A DNA stretch of 64,000 bases from Streptomyces sp. 2131.1. GTDB lineage: Bacteria; Actinomycetota; Actinomycetes; Streptomycetales; Streptomycetaceae. The DNA is taken from NCBI RefSeq assembly GCF_900105515.1, contig NZ_FNSY01000001.1, forward strand, positions 2,356,001 through 2,420,000, given 5' to 3'. A program made the translations under genes and the position numbers. The notes beneath the pieces were generated by a model. That model was given only the letters and a program-made list of their open reading frames with translations. It had not been told where the DNA came from and ran no database searches. Positions within the stretch are counted from its first letter, which is position 1; each line of letters opens with the position of its first letter. This document shows positions 33,785 through 43,023 of the stretch, in pieces.

Positions 33785-34417
33785 ATGCGCTCTGCCCGCA
33801 CGCTGTTCGCTTCGGCCGCCGTCACGGCGGTCCTCACCATCACCGCTCCCTCGGCCTACGCGATGACCGTCGCAGCCGGCCAGGACCACGGCGGCTCGTC
33901 CGCCTCCGAGCAGGACGAGCACGGCAAGTCCGACAAGGACTGGAAGAAGGACAAGCCGCACGGCGGCATGCACACCGGCGGCGGCGCGCTGTCGATGACG
34001 GTCACCAAGGAGTGGCAGCCCGGTGACGAGGGCGGCAAGTACAAGAAGGACGACGCCGACAAGCCCCGCGGCGGCGTCCACACCGGCGGCGGCGCCCTCG
34101 CGAACACGGTCGCCAAGGAGTGGCAGCCCGGTGACGAGGGCGGCAAGTACAAGAAGGACGACGAGGACAAGCCGCACGGCGGCGTCCACACCGGCGGCGG
34201 CGCCCTCGCGCAGACCGTCACGGAGTGGGAGCCCGGTGACGAGGGCGGGAAGTACAAGGACGAGGACAAGCCGCACGGCGGCATGCACACCGGTGGCGGC
34301 GCGATGGCGATGACCGGCAGCGGTCTGGCCGCCGGTTCGCTGCTGCTGCTCGGCGGCGCCGGCGTGGCCGCGTACCGGCTGCGTCGCCGCCAGGCGTCCG
34401 GCGGTGCGATGGCCTGA
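33785..34417 (+). CDS. secreted repeat protein with C-terminal cell-wall anchor
   Basis: A 210-residue surface protein. A signal peptide (MRSARTLFASAAVTAVLTIT, cleavage near APSAYA) is followed by a His/Asp/Lys-rich region and three tandem repeats of 36, 36 and 33 residues (from residue 56), each with DKPHGG-(M/V)-HTGGGA and EWxPGDEGGKYK. A fourth partial repeat runs into a membrane helix (LAAGSLLLLGGAGVAAY) and RLRRR, the layout of a sortase sorting signal. The candidate motif is MAMTG at residues 174-178, a variant of LAXTG. A sortase gene lies 120 nt downstream. AAAGGA precedes ATG 33785. Confidence 0.85.
   Translation: MRSARTLFASAAVTAVLTITAPSAYAMTVAAGQDHGGSSASEQDEHGKSDKDWKKDKPHGGMHTGGGALSMTVTKEWQPGDEGGKYKKDDADKPRGGVHTGGGALANTVAKEWQPGDEGGKYKKDDEDKPHGGVHTGGGALAQTVTEWEPGDEGGKYKDEDKPHGGMHTGGGAMAMTGSGLAAGSLLLLGGAGVAAYRLRRRQASGGAMA
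33950..34318 (+). repeat. tandem coding repeats, 108/108/99 nt plus a partial copy
   Basis: Units at 33950-34057, 34058-34165 and 34166-34264, then a partial unit 34265-34318. They are nearly identical in DNA as well as protein, which suggests recent expansion or gene conversion. Confidence 0.85.
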
Positions 34418-34537
34418 CCGGCCTCGCGGGCCCTTCCCGTCGTCGCGGTCGCCGTCCCTCGGGGCGGTGGCCGCGGCGCCCGCGTTTCCCGGTCCTCCAC
34501 TCGTACCGCCCCCGTACGGACGAAAGGCACGTGCTCC

Positions 34538-35245
34538 ATGGCCGCCCCGCAGACCACCGAAACCCCCTCCCCCGGGGCCGCGGCCCCCACCCGCTCGCTC
34601 GGCCGGGCGCTGCTCTGGCCCCTCGCGACGGCCGGGCTCGGCATGACCCTGATCTACCACTCCATCGGCTCGCCGGCCGACGACAAGGCGCCCGCCCCGC
34701 CCCCGGTGGCCGCGTCCGCCGCCGCGTCCCCGTCGGCAGGGGCCACGCCGAAGGCGACCCCGAGCGCGTCGCCCTCGCTGCCGCGCTCGGTGCCGACGCG
34801 GCTGAGCATCCCGACGATCGCGGTGGACGCGCCGTTCACCCCGCTGTCGATCGGTTCCTCGGGGCGGCTGGACGCGCCGCCGCCGAACGACAAGAACCTG
34901 GTCGGCTGGTTCAAGGACGGTGCGACGCCCGGTGAGCGGGGTACGTCGATCGTCGCGGGCCACGTCGACACGACGACCGGTCCGGCCGTCTTCCTCCAGC
35001 TGCGCTTCCTGAAACCCGGCGCGACCGTCGACATCACCCGCGCCGACGGCACGGTGGCCTCGTTCGCCGTGGACACGGTGGAGACGTTCAGCAAGGCGGA
35101 CTTCCCCGACGACAAGGTGTACGCCGACACCCCGGACGCGCAGCTGCGGCTGATCACCTGCGGCGGCAACTACGACCGGAAGGCCAAGGACTACGAGGAC
35201 AACGTCGTGGTCTTCGCCCACCTGGACTCGGTGAAGAAGGGATGA
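34538..35245 (+). CDS. class E/F-type sortase
   Basis: A 235-residue membrane-bound transpeptidase. A helix at residues 22-42 anchors it and a Pro/Ala/Ser linker follows. The catalytic His 142 is in VAGHVDT, Cys 208 in LRLITCGG and Arg 214 in NYDRKAKDY. Short actinobacterial sortases of this type attach a few surface proteins to peptidoglycan; the repeat protein just upstream is the obvious substrate. ATG 34538 has GAAAGG upstream. Confidence 0.9.
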   Translation: MAAPQTTETPSPGAAAPTRSLGRALLWPLATAGLGMTLIYHSIGSPADDKAPAPPPVAASAAASPSAGATPKATPSASPSLPRSVPTRLSIPTIAVDAPFTPLSIGSSGRLDAPPPNDKNLVGWFKDGATPGERGTSIVAGHVDTTTGPAVFLQLRFLKPGATVDITRADGTVASFAVDTVETFSKADFPDDKVYADTPDAQLRLITCGGNYDRKAKDYEDNVVVFAHLDSVKKG

Positions 35246-35306
35246 GCGGCGCCCTTCCCCCGCGTACGGGGCGGAAAACCGGGTGCGGAGGGCGACGGGG
35301 CGCTGT

Positions 35307-35312
35307 TAGCGT
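35307..35312 (+). promoter_or_regulatory. -10 box for the Thr leader peptide transcript
   Basis: TAGCGT, 7 nt before ATG 35320. No ribosome binding site at proper distance (GGAG is only 2 nt from the ATG), so the leader mRNA would be leaderless. Confidence 0.5.
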
Positions 35313-35319
35313 CGGAGAC

Positions 35320-35373
35320 ATGCAGCGTGCCGCCATGAACACGACGACGCCGGAGAGTGTCCCGGCGCGCTGA
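35320..35373 (+). CDS. candidate threonine leader peptide (17 codons)
   Basis: ATG 35320 to TGA 35371-35373 encodes MQRAAMNTTTPESVPAR, with three consecutive Thr codons (ACG, 35341-35349). It lies 139 nt before a threonyl-tRNA synthetase-like gene and directly before a pause hairpin and a terminator. This is the expected form of a peptide that lets ribosomes sense charged tRNA-Thr. Inference from arrangement; not compared with other genomes. Confidence 0.6.
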   Translation: MQRAAMNTTTPESVPAR

Positions 35374-35401
35374 CCGATGACCAGTCGACAAGCCCCGGGG
35401 C
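35348..35401 (+). promoter_or_regulatory. candidate attenuator: pause hairpin and antiterminator pairing
   Basis: Pause hairpin: CGCCGG (35348-35353) with CCGGCG (35362-35367), starting inside the last Thr codon. Antiterminator: GTCCCGG (35359-35365) can pair with CCGGGGC (35395-35401), which is the 5' arm of the terminator. A ribosome stalled on the Thr codons would cover the first arm of the pause hairpin and free the antiterminator. A ribosome reaching the stop codon would cover the antiterminator arm and let the terminator form. The antiterminator is only 7 bp with one G-U pair. Confidence 0.5.
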
Positions 35402-35420
35402 GAGTGCCCCGGGGCTTGTC
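35387..35420 (+). terminator. leader terminator upstream of the threonyl-tRNA synthetase-like gene
   Basis: A perfect 15-bp stem (35387-35401 with 35406-35420), loop GAGT. It is placed between the leader peptide and the synthetase start, so it would block the gene unless relieved. Confidence 0.8.
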
Positions 35421-35458
35421 CATGGGGTCACTCGCCCTTCCCACGCGAGGAGACCGCC

Positions 35459-36691
35459 ATGCACGACCACCGCCGACTCGGCCGCGAGCTGGAACTGTTC
35501 GACACCGACCCGCTGATCGGCGCGGGCCTGCCCTACTGGCTGCCGGACGGGGCGGAGCTGCGGCACACCCTGGAGGAGTACATCCGCGCCGCCGAGCGCC
35601 GGGCGGGTTACCGCCACGTGTACTCGCCGGTGCTCGGAAAGCGGGAGCTGTACGAGCGCTCGGGGCACTGGGCGCACTACAGCGACGACATGTTCCCGCC
35701 GATGGAGCTGGGTGACGGACAGGTGGTACTGCGGCCCAGCCTGTGCCCGCACCACGCGGTGATCTACCGCTCCCGGTCGCACAGCTACCGCGAACTGCCG
35801 CTGCGGTTGGCGGAACTGGGCGGGATGTACCGGGCGGAGCTGTCCGGAGTGCTCGGCGGCCTGACCCGGGTGCGCTCCATCCAGCTGAACGACGCGCACA
35901 TCTTCTGCACCGTGGACCAGGTGGCCGACGAGGCGCGGGGCGCGCTGGACATGATCCGGCGGGCGTACGAGGCACTGGGCATCCGCCCGGCCCGCTTCCG
36001 GCTATCGCTGCCGGGCGCGGGCGGGAAGTACGTCGCCGCCCCGGAGCTGTGGCGGCGCTCCACCGCGCTGCTGACCGAGGTGCTGGACGCGTCGGGGCTG
36101 CCGTACGAGGCGGCGGAGGGCGAGGCCGCGTTCTACGGGCCGAAGATCGATGTCCAGGTCGAGGACGCGGCGGGCCGCGAGTTCACCCTGTCCACCGTGC
36201 AGGTCGACTTCCACCAGCCCGAGCGCTTCGACCTCCACTACATCGGGGCCGACGCGGCGAAGCACCGCCCGGTCATGGTGCACCGCAGCATCATCGGCAG
36301 CGTCGAGCGGGCCGTCGCCCATCTCATCGAGCAGCACGGCGGCGCGTTCCCGGCCTGGCTCGCCCCGAAACAGCTGGCCGTCCTGCCGGTGTCCGACGCC
36401 GAACTTCCGGATGCCGAGGCGCTGGTGGTGCGGTGTGCCGAGCTGGGGCTGCGCGCGGAGATCAGCGGCCGGGAGCGCGGCAGCCTGGGCGCCCGCGTCC
36501 GCGAGGCCAGACTGGTGCCGTACCAGGCGGTGATCGGCGCGGCGGAGGCGTCGGCCGGGCTGGTCGCGCTCCGCCTGCGCGACGGACGGCGGCTCGACCC
36601 GCTGCCGGCCGGGGAGGCGCTGTCCCGGATCGCCGTGCTGACCGCCGCGCACGCTACCGCCCTGTGGGACGAGGACGCGGAGGGTCTCTAG
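35459..36691 (+). CDS. thrS: short threonyl-tRNA synthetase without editing domain
   Basis: A 410-residue class II synthetase, against about 640-660 for the usual bacterial enzyme. The N-terminal TGS and editing (N2) domains are absent and the protein begins at the catalytic domain. Zinc ligands are kept: Cys 96 (RPSLCPHH), His 147 (NDAHIF) and His 275 (MVHRSIIGS). Motif 2 is LTRVRSIQLNDAHIF; motif 3 is GSVERAVAHLIE with Arg 284. The anticodon-binding domain follows (residues 300-400). All catalytic residues look intact. GAGGAG precedes ATG 35459. It could be a stress or resistance copy of ThrRS. Its stop overlaps the stop of the convergent MFS gene by 4 nt. Confidence 0.9.
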   Translation: MHDHRRLGRELELFDTDPLIGAGLPYWLPDGAELRHTLEEYIRAAERRAGYRHVYSPVLGKRELYERSGHWAHYSDDMFPPMELGDGQVVLRPSLCPHHAVIYRSRSHSYRELPLRLAELGGMYRAELSGVLGGLTRVRSIQLNDAHIFCTVDQVADEARGALDMIRRAYEALGIRPARFRLSLPGAGGKYVAAPELWRRSTALLTEVLDASGLPYEAAEGEAAFYGPKIDVQVEDAAGREFTLSTVQVDFHQPERFDLHYIGADAAKHRPVMVHRSIIGSVERAVAHLIEQHGGAFPAWLAPKQLAVLPVSDAELPDAEALVVRCAELGLRAEISGRERGSLGARVREARLVPYQAVIGAAEASAGLVALRLRDGRRLDPLPAGEALSRIAVLTAAHATALWDEDAEGL

Positions 36692-37905
36692 ACCGTGTCC
36701 GGCGCCGCCTCCACCCTCGGCTCGTCGCCCTCCCGGTCCGGCCCCAGCGCCCCGGCCAGCGCCGCCGCCAGGGCCACCAGGGCCAGCACCACGGTCATCG
36801 TGAGACGCAGGCCGATGTGGTCGGCGAGGAAGCCGAGCGCGGGCGGGCCGACCAGGAAGGCGCCGTAGCCCGCCGTGGAGACCGCGGCCACCCGTGCGGC
36901 GGCGTCCGTGGGGTGGTCGCCCGCTGCGGACACGGTGACCGGGAAGCCGAGCGAGGCGCCGAGCCCCCACAGCACCGTGGCGGCCCCCGCCATCACGGGG
37001 CTCGGCGCGACGATCACCACGGCCAGGCCCAGCGCGGCGGTGAGGCCGCTGATCCGGACGACCTTCGCCCGGCCGAACCGCTCCAGGAAGGGGCCGCCGG
37101 CCAGCCGGCCCAGTGTCATCGAGGCGGCGAAGACCAGGAAGGTCAGCGAGCCCGCCGTGGGGCTCACGTCGTACCCGTCGACCATGAGCAGCGGCAGCCA
37201 GTCGTTGGCGGCGCCCTCCGCGAAGGCCATCGCCAGCACGATCACGCCGATGAGGACGAGCTGCCGGTCGCGCCACACGTGCAGCTGCCCGCGCAGGCCG
37301 CCCTGTCCGGACCCGGCGGCGGGGGCGTCGTCCTGGCCCGTGCCGTGCGGGATGGCGAGGACCGCCCGTGCACCGGCCGCCGCTATCAGCCCCGCGACGA
37401 GTGTCAGGTGCCAGCCGACGGGGAACGCGGCCGCCGTCAGCGCCATGCCGAGGAGCGCCCCGACGACGGTCCCCAGGCTGAAGCAGCCGTGCAGGACCGG
37501 CAGGACGGGCCGTCCGATGGCGCTCTCGACGGCGGCTCCCTCGATGTTGAACGCCACCTCGCTCATCCCCATCCCGCCGCCGAACAGGGCCAGTCCCCCG
37601 AAGACCACGGCCGCGAGCGACAGGGCGGTGCCGGCGGCGACGACGAGCAGCCCGGCGACGATCAGGACGACGCCGCCGAGGATCGTCGTCCGGCCGCCGT
37701 GGCGCCGCACCAGCGGTCCGGACGCCATGACACCGGCCATCGAACCGGTGGACAGCCCGAACAGGACCAGGCCCATCGCGCCGGTGGACACGTCGAGCCC
37801 GTCCCGGACGGCCGGGGTGCGCGCGACCCAGGAGGCCATGCCCGTACCGGCGGCGAGCATGAAGAGGAACAGGGCGGCACGCCAGCGGCGTGTGACGGCG
37901 TCCAT
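36688..37905 (-). CDS. MFS transporter
   Basis: A 405-residue membrane protein with about 12 helices and the family loop GPLVRRHGGRTTILGG after helix 2. The closest visible type is the sugar- or drug-efflux MFS group (FNIEGAAVES in the middle of the N-half is characteristic). ATG 37905 with GAGG 9 nt upstream. It is divergent from an acetyltransferase and a TetR gene across twin operators, so it is likely the exporter controlled by that repressor. Confidence 0.88.
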   Translation of the reverse strand: MDAVTRRWRAALFLFMLAAGTGMASWVARTPAVRDGLDVSTGAMGLVLFGLSTGSMAGVMASGPLVRRHGGRTTILGGVVLIVAGLLVVAAGTALSLAAVVFGGLALFGGGMGMSEVAFNIEGAAVESAIGRPVLPVLHGCFSLGTVVGALLGMALTAAAFPVGWHLTLVAGLIAAAGARAVLAIPHGTGQDDAPAAGSGQGGLRGQLHVWRDRQLVLIGVIVLAMAFAEGAANDWLPLLMVDGYDVSPTAGSLTFLVFAASMTLGRLAGGPFLERFGRAKVVRISGLTAALGLAVVIVAPSPVMAGAATVLWGLGASLGFPVTVSAAGDHPTDAAARVAAVSTAGYGAFLVGPPALGFLADHIGLRLTMTVVLALVALAAALAGALGPDREGDEPRVEAAPDTV

Positions 37906-37972
37906 GCAGCGGGGCCTCGTTTGACGGTCGGAGAGGAGAAGGAGGTGGTCGAAAAGGTGGCGGGTGCCACGA

Positions 37973-38007
37973 GCGTACGATCGTACGCCTTGAGTGTACG
38001 CTCGTAC
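37973..38007. promoter_or_regulatory. twin operators of the TetR regulator
   Basis: Two 12-bp palindromes differing only at the centre: GTACGATCGTAC (37975-37986, extended GCGTACGATCGTACGC) and GTACGCTCGTAC (37996-38007). Their centres are 21 bp apart, two helical turns. The second contains the -10-like TACGCT (37997-38002), 7 nt before ATG 38010, so a bound repressor would cover the promoter. Confidence 0.7.
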
Positions 38008-38009
38008 CC

Positions 38010-38588
38010 ATGACGGACCACTTCGCGGGCGACCCGCGCACGAACCACGAGCGGATGCTCGCCGGAGACCTGTACATCGCGGACGACCCGCAGATCGTCG
38101 AGGCCCAGAAGCGAGCCGTGCGGCTGGCCGCCCGCTATCTCGCCGCCTACACCGAGGACCCGGACGCGGCGCGGCCCGTCGTCGCCGAACTGCTCGGCGG
38201 GCTGGGGGCGGGGGCGCACATCCGGCCGCCGCTGTACGTCGACTACGGCTCGTACATCACGGTCGGCGAGGACACGTTCATCAACTACAACCTCACCGCC
38301 CTGGACGTCGCGCCGATCACCATCGGCCGCGACTGCCAGATCGGGCCGAACGTGCAGCTGCTCACGCCCACCCACCCGGTGGAGCCGGAACCGCGCCGCG
38401 ACAAGCTGGAGGCGGCACGGCCCATCACGATCGGCGACAATGTCTGGCTCGGCGGCGGGGCGATCGTGCTGGCCGGGGTGACCATCGGGGACAACAGCGT
38501 CATCGGCGCGGGAGCAGTCGTCACCAAGGACATCCCCGCCGACGTGGTCGCCGTGGGCAATCCGGCCCGGGTGATCCGTTCGATCTAG
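38010..38588 (+). CDS. maltose/galactoside O-acetyltransferase family protein
   Basis: A 192-residue left-handed beta-helix acetyltransferase. Hexapeptide repeats are clear (ITIGRDCQIGPNVQLLTPTHPV, ITIGDNVWLGGGAIVLAGVTIGDNSVIGAGAVVTKDI) and THPV contains the catalytic His. The N-terminal helical domain MLAGDLYIADDPQIVEAQKRA is typical. It acetylates a sugar or a similar acceptor, and the neighbouring MFS pump may export the product (inference). Leaderless start likely. Operon with tetR, 19 nt apart. Confidence 0.92.
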   Translation: MTDHFAGDPRTNHERMLAGDLYIADDPQIVEAQKRAVRLAARYLAAYTEDPDAARPVVAELLGGLGAGAHIRPPLYVDYGSYITVGEDTFINYNLTALDVAPITIGRDCQIGPNVQLLTPTHPVEPEPRRDKLEAARPITIGDNVWLGGGAIVLAGVTIGDNSVIGAGAVVTKDIPADVVAVGNPARVIRSI

Positions 38589-38607
38589 ACGAGGGACAGG
38601 CACACAG

Positions 38608-39150
38608 GTGGCGACCGGACAGAACGACCCCGAGCGGCGGGAGCGCATCATCGCCGCCGCGCTCGACCTGATCGCGGCCGAGGGGGTCGCCGGAACCTCG
38701 CACCGCAAGGTCGCCGCCCGCGCCGGGGTGCCGCTCGGCTCGATGACGTACCACTTCGCCGGCATGGACGAGCTGCTGCGGGAGGCGTTCACGCGCTTCT
38801 CCAGCAGCATCGTCGCCGTCTTCGAGGAGCGTCTCGGCGCCGCCACCACGCAGGACGAGGCCCGGGAGGCGGTCGCCGACCTGGTCCACCACCTGTCCGG
38901 CGGCAACCAGCGCGAACTGGTCCTCACACACGAGCTGTACACCCTCGCCGCCCGCAAGCCCGCCTACCGCGAGCTGACCCGGGAGTGGATGCGCCGCAGC
39001 CGGGTCGCCCTGGAATGGCACTTCGACCCGGCGACGGCCCGTCAGCTGGACGCGCTGATCGAGGGCCTCTCCATCCACCGCGCCCTCGAAACCGAACCGC
39101 ACGACCGCGCTCTGACCGTCGAGGCCATCGCCCGCATCACGCGCGTCTGA
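38608..39150 (+). CDS. TetR-family repressor
   Basis: A 180-residue regulator. The helix-turn-helix is RRERIIAAALDLIAAEGVAGTSHRKVAARAGVPLGSMTYHF. The ligand domain is helical and contains HELYTLAARKPAYREL, typical of a TetR subgroup. GTG start, 19 nt after the acetyltransferase gene. It probably represses itself, the acetyltransferase and the divergent MFS gene through the twin palindromes at 37975-38007. Confidence 0.9.
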   Translation: MATGQNDPERRERIIAAALDLIAAEGVAGTSHRKVAARAGVPLGSMTYHFAGMDELLREAFTRFSSSIVAVFEERLGAATTQDEAREAVADLVHHLSGGNQRELVLTHELYTLAARKPAYRELTREWMRRSRVALEWHFDPATARQLDALIEGLSIHRALETEPHDRALTVEAIARITRV

Positions 39151-39480
39151 CGCGCGCCCCCGACTCCTGGCCGGCACCCCACCTGACCAAGGTGCCGGCC
39201 AGGTCCCTTGCCGCAGGGCCCGGCGCTCCGGCAGGCGGCACCCCGCACCGTCAGCTCCTGAACTCAAGCGCGCCCCTAACTGCCAGCAGAACGGGTCAAT
39301 TGCCGCCCTGCCGACATTATTTGTTGCGCTCAGCTGGTTCGCGTGAGGCTTCTGATGCACACCTCTTGACGTGTCCAGGGTGACAACGGAACCATCGACA
39401 CCCACCGGAGAGCGCTCTCTGGGCGTTTCGCCGGACAGCTCGTCGTGTCACCCGTACCACGACTCAGGAGACGTACGTCC
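39151..39480. other. intergenic region (about 330 nt) before the secreted beta-helix gene
   Basis: Holds the tetR terminator. AT-richer sequence around 39300-39370 includes TTGACG at 39366-39371, a possible -35 box with only a weak -10 match. AGGAG lies 11 nt before ATG 39481. No gene is seen. Confidence 0.4.
39166..39203 (+). terminator. terminator after the tetR gene
   Basis: A perfect 13-bp stem (39166-39178 with 39191-39203) and 12-nt loop. Confidence 0.75.
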
Positions 39481-41295
<1,815 letters not shown>

Positions 41296-41342
41296 ACAGC
41301 CGGCAGGCGTGAACTCCGTTCGGCGGAACCCTCACGCGATAC

Positions 41343-41374
41343 CGCCCGTCCCGTCTTTTCCGACGGGGCGGGCG
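41343..41374. terminator. bidirectional terminator
   Basis: A 13-bp stem (41343-41355 with 41362-41374, one G-T pair), loop TTTTCC, between the convergent beta-helix and TetR genes. Confidence 0.75.
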
Positions 41375-41382
41375 TCGTCGCG

Positions 41383-41955
41383 TCAGGGCCGGCCGCCCGC
41401 CATCAGGGATTCGAGTCCGGCGAGCCCTTCCAGGATGAACGCACCCATCCCGCGCTCCCCGACGCTGTCGATCCAGCGCTCGAAGGCGACCTTGAAGACG
41501 GCGATCCCCGCCTCGGCCGCCAGGCCCGCCGCCGGTTCGCTGACGCCCCGCAGGCGCAGGGCCTCCCGCATCGCCGTGGCGAGCGAGGCGAGCTTGACCA
41601 GTTCACGCTCCTGGAGTTCCGCGTTGGCCGTGATGACCCGCTGCCGCTGGCGGGCCTGCTCGCGCCGCTCGTCGAACACGGCCGCGGCCGCCTGGAGCGC
41701 GCCCGCCACCGCCTCGATCGGGGGCGCGGACGGAGGAGCCCCCTCCAGGCCGCTCACCAGGCGTTCCCTCAGCAGGGCGGAGCCCGCGAACAGCACCTCG
41801 CGCTTGTCGGCGTAGTGCCGGAAGAACGTGCGTTCCGTGAGGCCGGCCCGCTTGGCGATCTCGGTCACCGTCGTCTGCTCGTAACCGCGCTCGCCGTACA
41901 GCTCCATGGCGGCCTGCTCCAGCCTGCCGCGCGCGTTCGGCTCCCATCGACCCAT
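41383..41955 (-). CDS. TetR/AcrR-family repressor
   Basis: A 190-residue regulator. The helix-turn-helix is AMELYGERGYEQTTVTEIAKRAGLTERTFFRHYADKREVLF; the C-terminal half is a helical ligand domain. TAGACT lies 7 nt before ATG 41955 on the minus strand, with no ribosome binding site. The first of two matching palindromes lies directly upstream, so autoregulation together with the divergent SDR gene is likely. Confidence 0.9.
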   Translation of the reverse strand: MGRWEPNARGRLEQAAMELYGERGYEQTTVTEIAKRAGLTERTFFRHYADKREVLFAGSALLRERLVSGLEGAPPSAPPIEAVAGALQAAAAVFDERREQARQRQRVITANAELQERELVKLASLATAMREALRLRGVSEPAAGLAAEAGIAVFKVAFERWIDSVGERGMGAFILEGLAGLESLMAGGRP

Positions 41956-41962
41956 AACGGCG

Positions 41963-42021
41963 AGTCTATGGGATGACAGTCACTGACATCACGGGTAGGC
42001 TTGATGACAGTTGCTGACATC
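41963..42021. promoter_or_regulatory. twin operators and divergent promoters of the TetR/SDR pair
   Basis: Near-palindromes GATGACAGTCACTGACATC (41972-41990) and GATGACAGTTGCTGACATC (42003-42021), centres 31 bp apart, three helical turns. Minus-strand -10 TAGACT occupies 41963-41968. Plus-strand -10 TAGGCT occupies 41996-42001, between the two sites. Confidence 0.7.
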
Positions 42022-42080
42022 GAGGGTCCGGCCGCGTTTCCCGCCGCCCGGATCGTCAGCCTGTTCCAGGAGGTTTCCTC

Positions 42081-43010
42081 ATGCGTGTATTCATCACCGG
42101 TGCGTCCGGGTGGATCGGTTCCGCCGTCATTCCCGAGCTCATCGAGGCGGGTCACCAGGTCGTCGGGCTCGCCCGCTCGGAGGCGTCGGCCGAGGCGCTG
42201 GCCACCGCCGGCGCCGAGGTGCGGCGCGGGTCGCTGGACGACCTGGACGTGCTGCGCGAGGCGGCCGCCGACGCGGACGGGGTGCTGCACCTCGCGTTCA
42301 AGCACGACATCGCGTTCTCCGGGGACTTCCAGGGCGCCACCGACGCGGACCGCCGGGCCATCGACGCCTTCGGGGACGCGCTCGCCGGCTCCGGAAAGCC
42401 GTTCGTCATCGCGTCCGGGCTGCTCGGGCTCGCCCCCGGCCGGGTCGCGACCGAGGAGGACGGGCAGAGCGCCGACCCGCGGGCGTCCGCCGGAGGCCCC
42501 GGCGGACGGCAGGAGAACGCGCGGGCGACGCTCGCCCTCGCCTCCCGCGGCGTCCGCTCGTCCGTCGTCCGGCTGCCCCCGACGGTCCACGGCGACGGGG
42601 ACCAGGGCTTCGTCGCCTCCCTGATCGCCAACGCCCGCGACAAGGGCGTCTCCGGCTACGTGGGGGACGGCTCCGGGCGCTGGCCGGCCGCGCACCGCTC
42701 GGACGTCGCGCACCTGTTCCGGCTGGCCCTGGAGAACGCACCGGCCGGCACCACGCTGCACGCGGCGGCCGAGGAGGGCGTCGGACTGCGGTCCGTCGCG
42801 GAGACCATCGGCCGTCACCTCGGCATCCCCGTGGTCTCCGTCGCGCCCGAGGACGCGGCCGGGCACTTCGGCTGGCTGGGCGCCGTGGTGAGCCTCGACT
42901 CGCCCGCCTCCAGCGCGCTGACCCGCGAGCGGTTCGGCTGGAAGCCGGCCGGACCGGGGCTGGTCGAGGACCTCGACCAGGGGCACTACTTCCGGGCGCC
43001 CGCGAAGTAG
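42081..43010 (+). CDS. NAD(P)-dependent SDR/epimerase-family protein
   Basis: A 309-residue extended-SDR protein. The nucleotide-binding loop GASGWIGSAVIPELIEAGH begins at residue 7 and LARSEASAEAL follows. The usual YxxxK active-site pair is not evident: the middle region reads IASGLLGLAPG and then GGRQENARATLALASRG. So it may be an atypical reductase or an NADPH sensor of the NmrA type. AGGAGG is 7 nt upstream of ATG 42081. Divergent from its probable repressor. Confidence 0.87.
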   Translation: MRVFITGASGWIGSAVIPELIEAGHQVVGLARSEASAEALATAGAEVRRGSLDDLDVLREAAADADGVLHLAFKHDIAFSGDFQGATDADRRAIDAFGDALAGSGKPFVIASGLLGLAPGRVATEEDGQSADPRASAGGPGGRQENARATLALASRGVRSSVVRLPPTVHGDGDQGFVASLIANARDKGVSGYVGDGSGRWPAAHRSDVAHLFRLALENAPAGTTLHAAAEEGVGLRSVAETIGRHLGIPVVSVAPEDAAGHFGWLGAVVSLDSPASSALTRERFGWKPAGPGLVEDLDQGHYFRAPAK

Positions 43011-43023
43011 CCCCGCGCCGTCC

